DNA from: Paramecium octaurelia
Taxonomy: Eukaryota; Ciliophora; Oligohymenophorea; Peniculida; Parameciidae
Assembly (NCBI GenBank): GCA_905182995.1
Contig: CAJJDP010000128.1
Span: 1-64,000, forward strand
Reading direction: 5' to 3'
Length of the DNA: 64,000 nt
This document shows, piece by piece, positions 37,581-50,000 of this stretch; within the stretch, counting starts at the first letter, position 1; every line of letters begins with the position of its first letter. Position numbers and translations under genes: made by a program. The notes under the pieces were generated by a model, which did not search any database, had not been told where the DNA came from, and was given only the letters and a program-made list of their open reading frames with translations.

Positions 37581-39130
37581 ATTTTTAGAAACTGCTGAAA
37601 AAAGAATTAAATGCTTGAGAAGGAAGTTAATTTTTTTTTGTCAATAACAAAATTTTTATGCAATACTTCTAAAGGTTTATTTTTTTTAGGTATAAGCTCA
37701 GTCGCAGTAACTAAATTATGGATATCATATGCGTCAGTTGAAAAAGTCAGGGAATTGATAGCATAGGTATATTTCAAATAACTAAAACTAAGTAATCTAG
37801 GTTATCTGTAGACGAATTTTTAATATAAGATAAAATAACTAATTTGATTAGATATGTAATTTGATAGATGGATAATAGTGGATATCAATAAAATACAGGA
37901 AAATAAGAGGATCCATTTATCTCATCGTTGCATCATTTTAAAGAATGAATATTACATATATAAGAGTCTCTCCTTCAGTGTGTCTAGAGCACCTAATGTA
38001 GAGGCTGTAAGATTTCTAAGACACCACTTATATATTTATAGCAAGGTATTACAGAGCAAATGATAATTAACTTAAAGCAATAGTTCCTGAAAGGTGCATG
38101 CTTGTTTCTATTCAAAACCTTCTTTCACAACATTCACATGTTAAAGATGACACATTCCAAGCTGATAAATACAATAAATTTATTTCAATATATTTCGTTA
38201 AAATGAAATATGAACTTGCTTTAGTCTTATATAGAGGAATAAGGTTTACATAGTATGAATATTTATGCAAATTCTGAGAAGAAGCCAATCTACATTCAGT
38301 TATCAGGGTTATAAAATCTTCAAGGAACAATAAAATAATTATTCTCATGCGATTATGAATTAACAAAATTTAGAGTAGGCTATAAAAGAATATCTAGGAC
38401 AAAGCAATTTGGATTTCTGAAATACATTAAGAAGTATTGTCCACATGTTTTAGCAATTTACACAAGTAATGCTGTGAAAGAAGCATAGAGTAAGAACCAA
38501 ATCAAACGTTTATCATATTACAAAGGACTCTAGATTCACAAATAGGAGTAACAAATTATTTTTCCAATGTTTCATAAGCTATAACCACCATCAAAAAAAA
38601 TTGATAGATATATATATTTGCAGTATCAATAACAGTAGAGGGAAGAAGCTAATGCATTTTAAGTTGGTCTATGCACCTATTTGAATAAAATGTTTAAATC
38701 ATAGTAGAAAATATCTGAGAATTTAGAAACATCAAATACAATGGTATATAAATATTTAAGACTATATGCTAATTTTGTTAATGTAACTTGTATTAAATTA
38801 AAATCTAATTATCTATATCTATTTTAACTTATATTTGGATCAAATACACTTTAATATTTAAAATATTGACTTAACAACCATGAAGAAAAGAATTTGCAAG
38901 AAAACTATAGCTATTAAATAAGGACTATCCTTATTATAAAAATCTATTTTTTATTTATTGATAACTTCATATCCATAAACAACATAACTTTATAATTGAT
39001 TTTTTTTTTGAAGTTTCAAATATGCTCTTTGAATTGTAACTAGATCAGTGATTGCATAATGAAAAACGGAAATAATGCAGTTTAATGTTGAAATTGATAA
39101 ACTCATTTTATAAAGTAAATTTCTAGAGTT
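37581..39130 (+). repeat. repeat R, long copy (A)
   Basis: It begins ATTTTTAGAAACTG and ends TTTCTAGAGTT, and is followed at once by copy B. Relative to B and C it carries two extra blocks: 37644-37737 (94 bases) and about 38049-38487 (439 bases). The larger block has coding character (AIVPERCMLVSIQNLL, ELALVLYRGIRFTQYE) and is preceded by the frame 37878-38063 (MDINKIQENKRIHLS). YRGIR..QYE..C is weakly like the start of a tyrosine-recombinase catalytic domain (TGLR..E...L), but the later HxxR and Tyr motifs are not found. Copy A is therefore closest to the parent element. Confidence 0.7.
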
Positions 39131-39133
39131 GTT

Positions 39134-40163
39134 ATTTTTAGAAACTGCTGAAAAAAGAATTAAATGCTTGAGAAGGAAGTTAATTTTTTTTTGTCATATG
39201 CGTCAGTTGAAAAAATCAGGGAATTGATAGCATAGGTATATTTCAAATAACTAAAACTAAGTTATCTAGGTTATCTGTAGTCGAATTTTTAATATAAGAT
39301 AAAATAACTAATTTGATTAGATATGTAATTTGATAGGTGGATAATAGTGGATATCAATAAAATACAGGAAAATAAGAGGATCCATTTATCTCATCATTGC
39401 ATCATTCTAAAGAATGAATATTACATATATAAGAGTCTCTCCTTCAGTGTGTCTATAGCACCTAATGTAGAGGCTGTAAGATTTCTAAGACACCACTTAT
39501 ATATTTATAGCAAGGTAGAGTAAGAACCAAATCAAACGTTTATCATATTAAAAAGGACTCTAGATTCACAAATAGGAGTAACAAACTATTTTTCCAATGT
39601 TTCATAAGCTATAACCACCATCAAAAAAAATTGATAGATATATATATTTGCAGTATCAATAACAGTAGAGAGAAGAAGCTAATGCATTTTAAGTTGGTCT
39701 ATGCACCTATTTGAATAAAATGTTTAAATCATAGTAGAAAATATCTGAGAATTTAGAAACATCAAATACAATGGTATATTCATATTTAAGCTATATGCTA
39801 ATTTTGTTAATGTAACTTGAATTAAATTAAAATCTAATTATCTATATCTATTTTAACTTATATTTGGATCAAATACACTTGAATATTTAAAATATTGACT
39901 TAACAACCATGAAGAAAAAGAATTTGCAAGAAAACTATAGCTATTAAATAAGGACTATCCTTATTATAAAATCTATTTTTTATTTATTAATAACTTCATA
40001 TCCATAAACAACATAACTTTATAATTGATTATTTTTTTGAAGTTTCAAATATGCTCTTTGAATTGTAACTAGATCAGTGATTGCATAATGAAAAACGGAA
40101 ATAATGCAGTTTAATGTTGAAATTGATAAACTCATTTTATAAAGTAAATTTCTAGAGTTTTTA
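39134..40163 (+). repeat. repeat R, short copy (B)
   Basis: 1030 bp, lacking both internal blocks of copy A, and with no difference from copy C noticed. It lies head-to-tail against A. The ends show no clear terminal inverted repeat and no obvious target duplication. Confidence 0.85.
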
Positions 40164-40380
40164 CCAGTTCATTTTCACCTTCCTTGGGTTTAGATCCTCC
40201 GATGAATAATATTTTCAAAATAGGGTCCTCCATTCCCCCATGTCCAAGAAGGCCTTTATAAGGCATTCTGCTGCCAAGGAATCCTCGTAGCTGTTCCTCT
40301 AAGGGGATGCTGAATTGTAAAAGCCTTAGGGAGAGCTATATCTCTTGGAACCAGAACTGTATCTTTTTCTTGACATTTTA
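40164..40380 (-). pseudogene. GC-richer coding fragment; possible 5' end of an SR-rich protein gene
   Basis: Base composition is much more balanced than the neighbours. On the minus strand a frame from ATG 40374-40376 reads MSRKRYSSGSKRYSSPQGF, rich in Arg/Ser as in RNA-binding SR proteins, and stops at 40215-40217. A second minus-strand frame over the same bases (MPYKGLLGHGGMEDPILK) also looks protein-like and runs into repeat copy B. It is probably the truncated end of a host gene abutting the repeat. The SR reading is an inference from 20 residues. Confidence 0.35.
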
Positions 40381-40859
40381 ATTTTTAAAAAATATTATTG
40401 CTTCCAGTAAATTTTATTAACAGTTAAAATTTGACTGTTTAGTATTGATTCAAGAATTATTTTCTTGTACTAGAAAATCCTTAGTTAACTAGACTAATAT
40501 TTCATGATTCACTTTAACATTGTTTTGCTTCATACTCTACAAATATTACAGCTATAATATATTTAAGGTTTCTTCCTAATCAGTAGTCACTCAATTATCT
40601 AGAATGAAACTCTATCCTTATACAAATTTACATCTAATTGGCTATTCAAATTTCTTAAAAAGTTACAGCTTTTTCGACTTGGATGCTGGAATATAAAACT
40701 ATAAATTAAAATCAAATGAATCTTATGCTCTTTTCAAATAACGACTTTCCTAACCAAGTTATATTTATGTAAAATAAAGCTTTCCAAACGTAGAATAGTT
40801 TTGTTGAAGAAGCGCAATAAACAAATAAAACATGTAAGATTTTATTAAGTAAGATCCAT

Positions 40860-41202
40860 TAACAAAATTTTGAAATAAGAACCAGAAGCAAATGTTCTTG
40901 TGCTTTCAGAAGACCCTAGAATGCAATTAACAGCCAAGGCAACAAAGAGAAATAAAACGAAATTTTATCACGTCCAAGACAACATATTATACATACGCTT
41001 AAGTTTTCATTCTTACAACAGATTTTCAAACATTAAAGTGCAAGGGCAACCAATAATCATCAGTTGTTTAATCCCGGAACTTTAGAGTCTGCATTTTAAT
41101 AGTGTGCCCACAACACCTTATGAAGCATGTGTCCCATTAATCATGATGCAAATTTATCAAGTAATGAGCTATATGTGCGTGATGTAGTTGATAGATAGTT
41201 GA
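40860..41202 (+). CDS. coding-like open frame, unknown, no start seen
   Basis: The frame is open without an ATG to TGA 41200-41202. Residues such as VLVLSEDPRMQLTAKATK and CLIPELQSLHFNSVPTTP look like real protein. It lies between repeat copies B and C and may be a remnant of the element that carries them. The family is not recognised. Confidence 0.35.
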
Positions 41203-41237
41203 CTATAATTAAAATTATCAGAATATGTAACTTAAGT

Positions 41238-41618
41238 TCAGTAAAGAAGAGGAACATATATTGAATCCACTTTTAATACATGACTTAATTGATTGATAAT
41301 AGGATAACTCAGCTCCAATTACAAAAGAGCTTATTTATCCAGCGGCAGTTTGTTAATGAAAATTAGTTAGCTATATAAATAGATTTGCAGCGACAGGGTA
41401 GAGCCATCTTAAAATTCGGTAAAATTTAGCACGCCATTCAAGTTTTCCTCATAATTTTTACTGATTACATTTGCAGGTACATCAAATGTGCATGATGTTG
41501 ATACTCCATTACTATAATAAACCTGGGGCCGTGCATATTAGCAATAATCGGTATCATTTTGGTAGTACTTATAGACTAGGTTGAATACTATTAAAAGTTG
41601 ATAGAAAGGAGCCATCAT
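41238..41618 (-). CDS. hypothetical protein, 126 aa, possible secreted fragment
   Basis: The frame from ATG 41616-41618 (MMAPFYQLLIVFNLVYKYY) to TGA 41238-41240 starts with a hydrophobic stretch that could be a signal peptide. It continues with convincing residues (YYSNGVSTSCTFDVPANV, GVLNFTEFQDGSTLSL). It faces the preceding plus-strand frame tail to tail and lies between the two short R copies. Function is not recognised. Confidence 0.4.
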
Positions 41619-41783
41619 AATATCGTCCCAATATCAATTGAGTAGCTGAATTAATTTTTGATGATGATGCCTGATGCCTCTTGTCAAAGCACAATAGACA
41701 ACTCCTAAAAGTAAGCACAATCTTGGCAAGTATACTCATTAAATAAATAGTCACCACTTGTAAAAGCTCAAAAGGGTTTAGAA

Positions 41784-42813
41784 ATTTTTAGAAACTGCTG
41801 AAAAAAGAATTAAATGCTTGAGAAGGAAGTTAATTTTTTTTTGTCATATGCGTCAGTTGAAAAAATCAGGGAATTGATAGCATAGGTATATTTCAAATAA
41901 CTAAAACTAAGTTATCTAGGTTATCTGTAGTCGAATTTTTAATATAAGATAAAATAACTAATTTGATTAGATATGTAATTTGATAGGTGGATAATAGTGG
42001 ATATCAATAAAATACAGGAAAATAAGAGGATCCATTTATCTCATCATTGCATCATTCTAAAGAATGAATATTACATATATAAGAGTCTCTCCTTCAGTGT
42101 GTCTATAGCACCTAATGTAGAGGCTGTAAGATTTCTAAGACACCACTTATATATTTATAGCAAGGTAGAGTAAGAACCAAATCAAACGTTTATCATATTA
42201 AAAAGGACTCTAGATTCACAAATAGGAGTAACAAACTATTTTTCCAATGTTTCATAAGCTATAACCACCATCAAAAAAAATTGATAGATATATATATTTG
42301 CAGTATCAATAACAGTAGAGAGAAGAAGCTAATGCATTTTAAGTTGGTCTATGCACCTATTTGAATAAAATGTTTAAATCATAGTAGAAAATATCTGAGA
42401 ATTTAGAAACATCAAATACAATGGTATATTCATATTTAAGCTATATGCTAATTTTGTTAATGTAACTTGAATTAAATTAAAATCTAATTATCTATATCTA
42501 TTTTAACTTATATTTGGATCAAATACACTTGAATATTTAAAATATTGACTTAACAACCATGAAGAAAAAGAATTTGCAAGAAAACTATAGCTATTAAATA
42601 AGGACTATCCTTATTATAAAATCTATTTTTTATTTATTAATAACTTCATATCCATAAACAACATAACTTTATAATTGATTATTTTTTTGAAGTTTCAAAT
42701 ATGCTCTTTGAATTGTAACTAGATCAGTGATTGCATAATGAAAAACGGAAATAATGCAGTTTAATGTTGAAATTGATAAACTCATTTTATAAAGTAAATT
42801 TCTAGAGTTTTTA
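41784..42813 (+). repeat. repeat R, short copy (C)
   Basis: 1030 bp with no difference from copy B noticed, 1.6 kb further on. B and C therefore bracket 40164-41783 as direct repeats. This fits a recent transposition or duplication of the shortened form. Confidence 0.85.
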
Positions 42814-43420
42814 TACCTATAGTCGAAATTGCTTATAAGATAGTGCAAATCTATTTTAACTGTCTGGTAGATATTCAATGATTTTATGGCTAGACAGTTA
42901 TTGAATATAGCAATTATACATAATCTTATTATCTAAAACGTGTTAAATGAGTCAATATATTAATCCTCCCTCTATCAAGAATAAATTATGATTTCTCATA
43001 TATTTTCATTACAATTTTAAATCTTTTTGTTTATCGACTTTTGAAAAACCATTTTATGCTGGAAAAGAACTCTAAGAATTAGATAGGTCATATCATTATA
43101 AAGTTTAAAAATGATTTAAAACGCAAAGAACTTTCAATCCACTTAAGAGAAACCAGAATATTAAATTTCATTAAAAAAATGTTTAATATTAATAATATAA
43201 TTTAGCTCTATATTTGATATTTGATGTAGAAAATACATTTTTCTTTTTTAATTAAATATATGAATGAACAAAATAAAATTTCATAGCTTCCAGATAATCA
43301 AAACTTTTGAGAATGTTAATGTTGTCTTTATCTTGTAAATCTAAAGATGTTTCTGTTTAAACCAATTCACAATGAATATTACATAAAAATTACAATATTA
43401 ATATATTAATTTCTATAGAG

Positions 43421-43973
43421 ATGAAATGGAACAGTTGCTTTTTATTAGCCATTTTATTATTGTGCAATATTTAATTAGTTGTTAATACACCTTGTAACAG
43501 AAGAGAAGCAACATTAACATCAATAATTAGGGGAAAATATAAAAACGTGCTAAACTATGACATGGGAACATTAATCTCATCTAAATAATAGAATGAGTTT
43601 TCTGTAGGCATTTATGGCAGTTGTTTACGTGACAATATTTATACTATTACCAGTGAATATGGATTTATATCAAGTGAAATAGGAGATTCAATAATATTCG
43701 ATTTGTAAGAATAATATGAATTAAACACTTTAAAAATATGGCTTTGGGATTAATCCAACAGGTTCTATCGAATAAAAATTTATTTAATATATCAAGATGT
43801 AGAAACCATAATCTATGAGAGCAATTTTGTTTAAAGTATTACTACTATAACTTTTCCTGCCTAATCTGTTTAAGGATTTAAAGTACAATCTTAATGGAAA
43901 TACTCAAAATAGTGGGCTTTATATAATAAAAGCAGAAGCTTATAGTCTAAACTAATTTCGGCTAAAGTTTTGA
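43421..43973 (+). CDS. small secreted discoidin (F5/8 type C)-like protein
   Basis: From ATG 43421 the product begins with a signal peptide (MKWNSCFLLAILLLCNIQ), then a single galactose-binding-like domain of about 150 residues. The family landmarks are in order: SVGIYGSC, LNTLKIWLWDQSNRFYRIKI (compare the LWD..DR.Y.Y core of BTBD9-type domains), and ITFPAQSVQGFKV. After FK the frame must shift by one base to read NLNGNTQNSGLYIIKAEAY, the expected C-terminal strand, ending at TGA 43971-43973. So there is one frameshift near 43882, or one missed base. Total about 184 residues. A secreted ligand-binding role is inferred. The copy at 45123-45675 is the assembly overlap. Confidence 0.75.
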
Positions 43974-44228
43974 ACCACAATTTTTATTATTTAATTATTA
44001 AAGTATTTTTATTGTCTTATTATAATTCATAATTATTACAATTCCATAAGAAAATTCTTCATTTTTCAATCATTTGTGATATTTCAAATATTCATTTAAG
44101 TCTGAATTCTTTTAGATAGATTAGGCATCCTTTGTTTTAGATCCCTATTTTGTTCTTCAATTCAAATTCAACAACGACTAATATTTCTAGACAATTTTAA
44201 AATGTAGCAGACCAAAGGTTTTTGATTG

Positions 44229-44264
44229 CAACTCCATCGCTAATCGAGTGCACTAGTGGAGTTG
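44229..44264. repeat. 8-bp inverted repeat CAACTCCA/TGGAGTTG
   Basis: Perfect stem of 8 bases with a 20-base loop, in a slightly GC-richer spot downstream of the discoidin-like gene. It could act in RNA 3' structure; no function is shown. Confidence 0.5.
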
Positions 44265-46215
44265 TTTTGCCGAAGCAAGTTTGGAATAAATTAAATGAAA
44301 TTAAATATATTTTGTATATGTTGAATAAAATCATTAATCATTGTATGCATAGAGTTGTTTTACATTAAATTCTACTACAACAATTACATTTACATAAATG
44401 AAGATTGTGTTGCTTTTTTGCATTCAATTGATAATTAATATAATAATAGCCAATAATTGAATAATTAATATCCAATTATTTAATAATCTAAATAATTGTT
44501 TAAATTTAAATGANATACCTATAGTCGAAATTGCTTATAAGATAGTGCAAATCTATTTTAACTGTCTGGTAGATATTCAATGATTTTATGGCTAGACAGT
44601 TATTGAATATAGCAATTATACATAATCTTATTATCTAAAACGTGTTAAATGAGTCAATATATTAATCCTCCCTCTATCAAGAATAAATTATGATTTCTCA
44701 TATATTTTCATTACAATTTTAAATCTTTTTGTTTATCGACTTTTGAAAAACCATTTTATGCTGGAAAAGAACTCTAAGAATTAGATAGGTCATATCATTA
44801 TAAAGTTTAAAAATGATTTAAAACGCAAAGAACTTTCAATCCACTTAAGAGAAACCAGAATATTAAATTTCATTAAAAAAATGTTTAATATTAATAATAT
44901 AATTTAGCTCTATATTTGATATTTGATGTAGAAAATACATTTTTCTTTTTTAATTAAATATATGAATGAACAAAATAAAATTTCATAGCTTCCAGATAAT
45001 CAAAACTTTTGAGAATGTTAATGTTGTCTTTATCTTGTAAATCTAAAGATGTTTCTGTTTAAACCAATTCACAATGAATATTACATAAAAATTACAATAT
45101 TAATATATTAATTTCTATAGAGATGAAATGGAACAGTTGCTTTTTATTAGCCATTTTATTATTGTGCAATATTTAATTAGTTGTTAATACACCTTGTAAC
45201 AGAAGAGAAGCAACATTAACATCAATAATTAGGGGAAAATATAAAAACGTGCTAAACTATGACATGGGAACATTAATCTCATCTAAATAATAGAATGAGT
45301 TTTCTGTAGGCATTTATGGCAGTTGTTTACGTGACAATATTTATACTATTACCAGTGAATATGGATTTATATCAAGTGAAATAGGAGATTCAATAATATT
45401 CGATTTGTAAGAATAATATGAATTAAACACTTTAAAAATATGGCTTTGGGATTAATCCAACAGGTTCTATCGAATAAAAATTTATTTAATATATCAAGAT
45501 GTAGAAACCATAATCTATGAGAGCAATTTTGTTTAAAGTATTACTACTATAACTTTTCCTGCCTAATCTGTTTAAGGATTTAAAGTACAATCTTAATGGA
45601 AATACTCAAAATAGTGGGCTTTATATAATAAAAGCAGAAGCTTATAGTCTAAACTAATTTCGGCTAAAGTTTTGAACCACAATTTTTATTATTTAATTAT
45701 TAAAGTATTTTTATTGTCTTATTATAATTCATAATTATTACAATTCCATAAGAAAATTCTTCATTTTTCAATCATTTGTGATATTTCAAATATTCATTTA
45801 AGTCTGAATTCTTTTAGATAGATTAGGCATCCTTTGTTTTAGATCCCTATTTTGTTCTTCAATTCAAATTCAACAACGACTAATATTTCTAGACAATTTT
45901 AAAATGTAGCAGACCAAAGGTTTTTGATTGCAACTCCATCGCTAATCGAGTGCACTAGTGGAGTTGTTTTGCCGAAGCAAGTTTGGAATAAATTAAATGA
46001 AATTAAATATATTTTGTATATGTTGAATAAAATCATTAATCATTGTATGCATAGAGTTGTTTTACATTAAATTCTACTACAACAATTACATTTACATAAA
46101 TGAAGATTGTGTTGCTTTTTTGCATTCAATTGATAATTAATATAATAATAGCCAATAATTGAATAATTAATATCCAATTATTTAATAATCTAAATAATTG
46201 TTTAAATTTAAATGA

Positions 46216-46701
46216 ATACTTATTTGGTTCAACAAGGAATTTTCAATCCCTTTTGTTCAAATATTTATTGAAATATCAATGGCTGTTTATGATCTCTATA
46301 TTTTAAGTAAATTAAGCAAGTGGCTAGGTGTAATTTGTGCATTATGGATTAATATTAATCGAATGTTTAGTTCTGCAATTCACTCTTACAGATTAGAATC
46401 AAAACAATAAAAATAGGGTACTTCTTAGATCTGAAATTAATAAGAAATTTAATTGAGATAGTAAAGTAATTACTAAGATCTCTGTTTTGTAGAAAACCAA
46501 TTCTGCAATATTGAGAAAATTTGGGCAATGAATGTTCTCAAAACTTGAAAGGGGAACTCTTTATTCAAGAATCAGAAGTAACATGATGACCCCCTATTAT
46601 TACTTAGGATGATTTAATGCACAAATTTTCGAAACTGCTATGTTATTTTGTTAATTAATACTTAAATTATTCAAAGAATTATCAATTATTAATTAAGTAA
46701 T
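46216..46701. other. spacer with a 51-codon frame at 46279
   Basis: The frame 46279-46434 (MAVYDLYILSKLSKWLGV) is short and unsupported. Nothing else is seen. Confidence 0.3.
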
Positions 46702-47037
46702 TCAAGAAGAGGTTAAGTATATTAATAACAGCAGAGGTGATGATGAAAAAATATACTAATTAATTACTTTAAATTATTTTTTATAAAGACTCCCAAAGTT
46801 TTTCTCTTTCCATTGCTCAAAAGACTTCTTTTCCTTTTCATTCCTATCTGTACGTTTATTCTCAAAAAGTCTATAACTTTCTTATTCTCTCATAAATTCT
46901 TTAGGACAATTTTAGTTCTTTACTATTAATCTCAACTGTTCTTGCTTTTTAAGTCCTGATAATTTTAAATCTTTTTTAATTCTTTAATTTATAAATTTTT
47001 TGCTCTCAAAACTATTCTTAATTATCAACACAATCAT
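46702..47037 (-). CDS. small basic protein, 111 aa, unknown function
   Basis: The frame runs from ATG 47035-47037 (MIVLIIKNSFESKKF) to TGA 46702-46704. The centre is very Lys/Glu/Arg-rich and clearly protein-like (QNCPKEFMREQESYRLFENK, KKSFEQWKEKNFGSLYKK), while the last 25 residues are hydrophobic. The frame is open upstream of the ATG for about 30 codons, so an earlier start or a first exon is possible. I do not recognise the family. Its 5' 83 bases are repeated at 49123-49205 within the assembly overlap. Confidence 0.6.
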
Positions 47038-50000
47038 GTTTTTGTGTTTTCTCTTCAATTAATCAAATAATAATTACTTCAAAGAATTAAAAAGCCAAAG
47101 AATAGAGTTTCCTTTTCAGACATATTTAAGTATTTTAAAATCTAAAACTACAAAATTTAATAAATAAATTTATTCTTGAAATATTTTATTGGTTTTAACT
47201 GTTTAAGTTAGAGTTTTAATTAAATCCTTGAAAACTGCAATACAAATTAAGCTATTCATCAAATTTGATAAAATATAAAACGATAATGTTATACAATAAA
47301 CAAATAGAAAAATTAATGTATTCCTTAATATTCAATTATAATTCAATTATTTTTAGGATTATTCTAGCAACAAAAATGAAAAAAATATTGAGAATGTAGC
47401 CAATACACAGTTGAGATTGTTTTGGACTATATTATAAGCTCCAAACAAATATTTGAAACTAATTGAAATAATATATGAATGTATATTATATATATATGTG
47501 ATACATAATTAAAGCTTAAAAGTGACATCTAAAATACTTTTTCCTTTCGATTGACTTGAGCGTTTTATATATCAGATAATTTGATAGTTCTTTTAAATTT
47601 AAGAAATGAATTGCCTTGTCTTTGAAAAATATAATTGTAATAATAACATAAATTTAATGATAAACATGGTAAAATGAGTCTAAAAAAGTATAATTACATT
47701 ATGATGTCACTCTTTCATTCTTAAATGCCACTCGCTTCTGGATGAGCGAATAGCATAAGTTGCTAGATTTCAAACGACCATAATACATTGATAGTCAATT
47801 TTTATTATTACTTAAATAAAAAGAACAAAGGTAATTTTTAATTATTTCAACCATTATTAGCATGATCAAACATTAAATATTTTTGAATAGATAGATATTT
47901 TGAAGCTTTACTAAATTTTAATAAAAATCTGAATTTCTAAACTATTACTTTATTCTTCCATTGCTGAGAGCGATCCACAAATACAACTAAATAATCTTAA
48001 TATTTTCCTGAGTTGAATTCTTATGATTCCTATTGATCCACATAAAATATTTCAAATTCAAATCTTTATTACTCTCGCCCCCTTCAATATTTTAAAGGAG
48101 AAGAGGACTCTTCATGCGAAAAAGCGAAAAATCAGCGTCTTCACTCTCACCTTTGATTATATAGAAATTTATATTCGTATGTACTCTAGAAAAACCAGTA
48201 TCAACCTTTGCCCTAAAATTAAAAAGCCTGAAAGGGTCAAATAAGAAACCTATGCAATTGGATATAAGTTAAATTGCCAGATAATATTCGATGGAAACAT
48301 TGGTTTATAGTTTTAGATTCCGAGAAAAATAAATTTTATAGCTACTAGAATGATCGATGTGGTTGCTAAAAATTCGACGTATAATAACAATTTTCTTGGG
48401 AGTTATGATATAATAATGTTTTCTCTCTCCCTAATCAGTAATGGGACAAAATAATAAAATAATATCAAATCGAAAAGTTATGATGAACGAAAAATTTGTA
48501 TTTTATTGCTTTGTAAGGATTCTGACACAGAAATTTATACTACAATAAGAAATAAACTAGAAAAATAGGCTTTTTTATATAATAGAGATTGTATGAGTTT
48601 AATATATACTACATACTACAATTACAAAATAAATGGAAGAATTTTAGGAATTAATAATATTCTTAAATATAGTGAATTCACTTTTAATAATCTAGTCATC
48701 CTATTCAATTTCTTCAATGTATTTATTAAGCTAAAGTAGAATCATTTTAATTATTTAAAACTCCATGAATGTATTAAATATATAATCAAATGAATCTATT
48801 CTTATTATTTTTAATAAAACTCAATGCTGAATTCAATACCATAGTTTATGGTAGAATAAGAAAGTTATTTTAAATACTTATTTTACAAAACCGATTCATA
48901 TATAAAATCTGCTAATTTGATAACCCTATTATATTGGACTATGAATTACTTTAAATTTTATTTTTTAGATGATGATTATTTATTTAATTTTCTAATTAAA
49001 TTCTCTTATGATACTCATTTTTTTGTTGATGGTAAACCAATTATATGGAAAGTACACTTTATCCAATAAATTGTTAAACTAATCAACATTAATTGATTTC
49101 CAAATAGTTGAATAAATTGAANCCTGATAATTTTAAATCTTTTTTAATTCTTTAATTTATAAATTTTTTGCTCTCAAAACTATTCTTAATTATCAACACA
49201 ATCATGTTTTTGTGTTTTCTCTTCAATTAATCAAATAATAATTACTTCAAAGAATTAAAAAGCCAAAGAATAGAGTTTCCTTTTCAGACATATTTAAGTA
49301 TTTTAAAATCTAAAACTACAAAATTTAATAAATAAATTTATTCTTGAAATATTTTATTGGTTTTAACTGTTTAAGTTAGAGTTTTAATTAAATCCTTGAA
49401 AACTGCAATACAAATTAAGCTATTCATCAAATTTGATAAAATATAAAACGATAATGTTATACAATAAACAAATAGAAAAATTAATGTATTCCTTAATATT
49501 CAATTATAATTCAATTATTTTTAGGATTATTCTAGCAACAAAAATGAAAAAAATATTGAGAATGTAGCCAATACACAGTTGAGATTGTTTTGGACTATAT
49601 TATAAGCTCCAAACAAATATTTGAAACTAATTGAAATAATATATGAATGTATATTATATATATATGTGATACATAATTAAAGCTTAAAAGTGACATCTAA
49701 AATACTTTTTCCTTTCGATTGACTTGAGCGTTTTATATATCAGATAATTTGATAGTTCTTTTAAATTTAAGAAATGAATTGCCTTGTCTTTGAAAAATAT
49801 AATTGTAATAATAACATAAATTTAATGATAAACATGGTAAAATGAGTCTAAAAAAGTATAATTACATTATGATGTCACTCTTTCATTCTTAAATGCCACT
49901 CGCTTCTGGATGAGCGAATAGCATAAGTTGCTAGATTTCAAACGACCATAATACATTGATAGTCAATTTTTATTATTACTTAAATAAAAAGAACAAAGGT

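Larger units (their letters stand above)
42813..46215 (+). repeat. 1701-bp direct repeat across the N at 44514 (assembly overlap)
   Basis: 42813-44513 recurs as 44515-46215 with no difference seen around one N. It contains the discoidin-like gene, which appears twice for this reason only. Confidence 0.9.

Noticed and set aside
37644-37737. 94-base block absent from repeat copies B and C as an internal eliminated sequence
   Set aside because: The ends do not leave a single TA; a deletion at the TCA match explains it as well.
39134-42813. Terminal inverted repeats on repeat R
   Set aside because: Only a loose TAGAAA similarity between the two ends.
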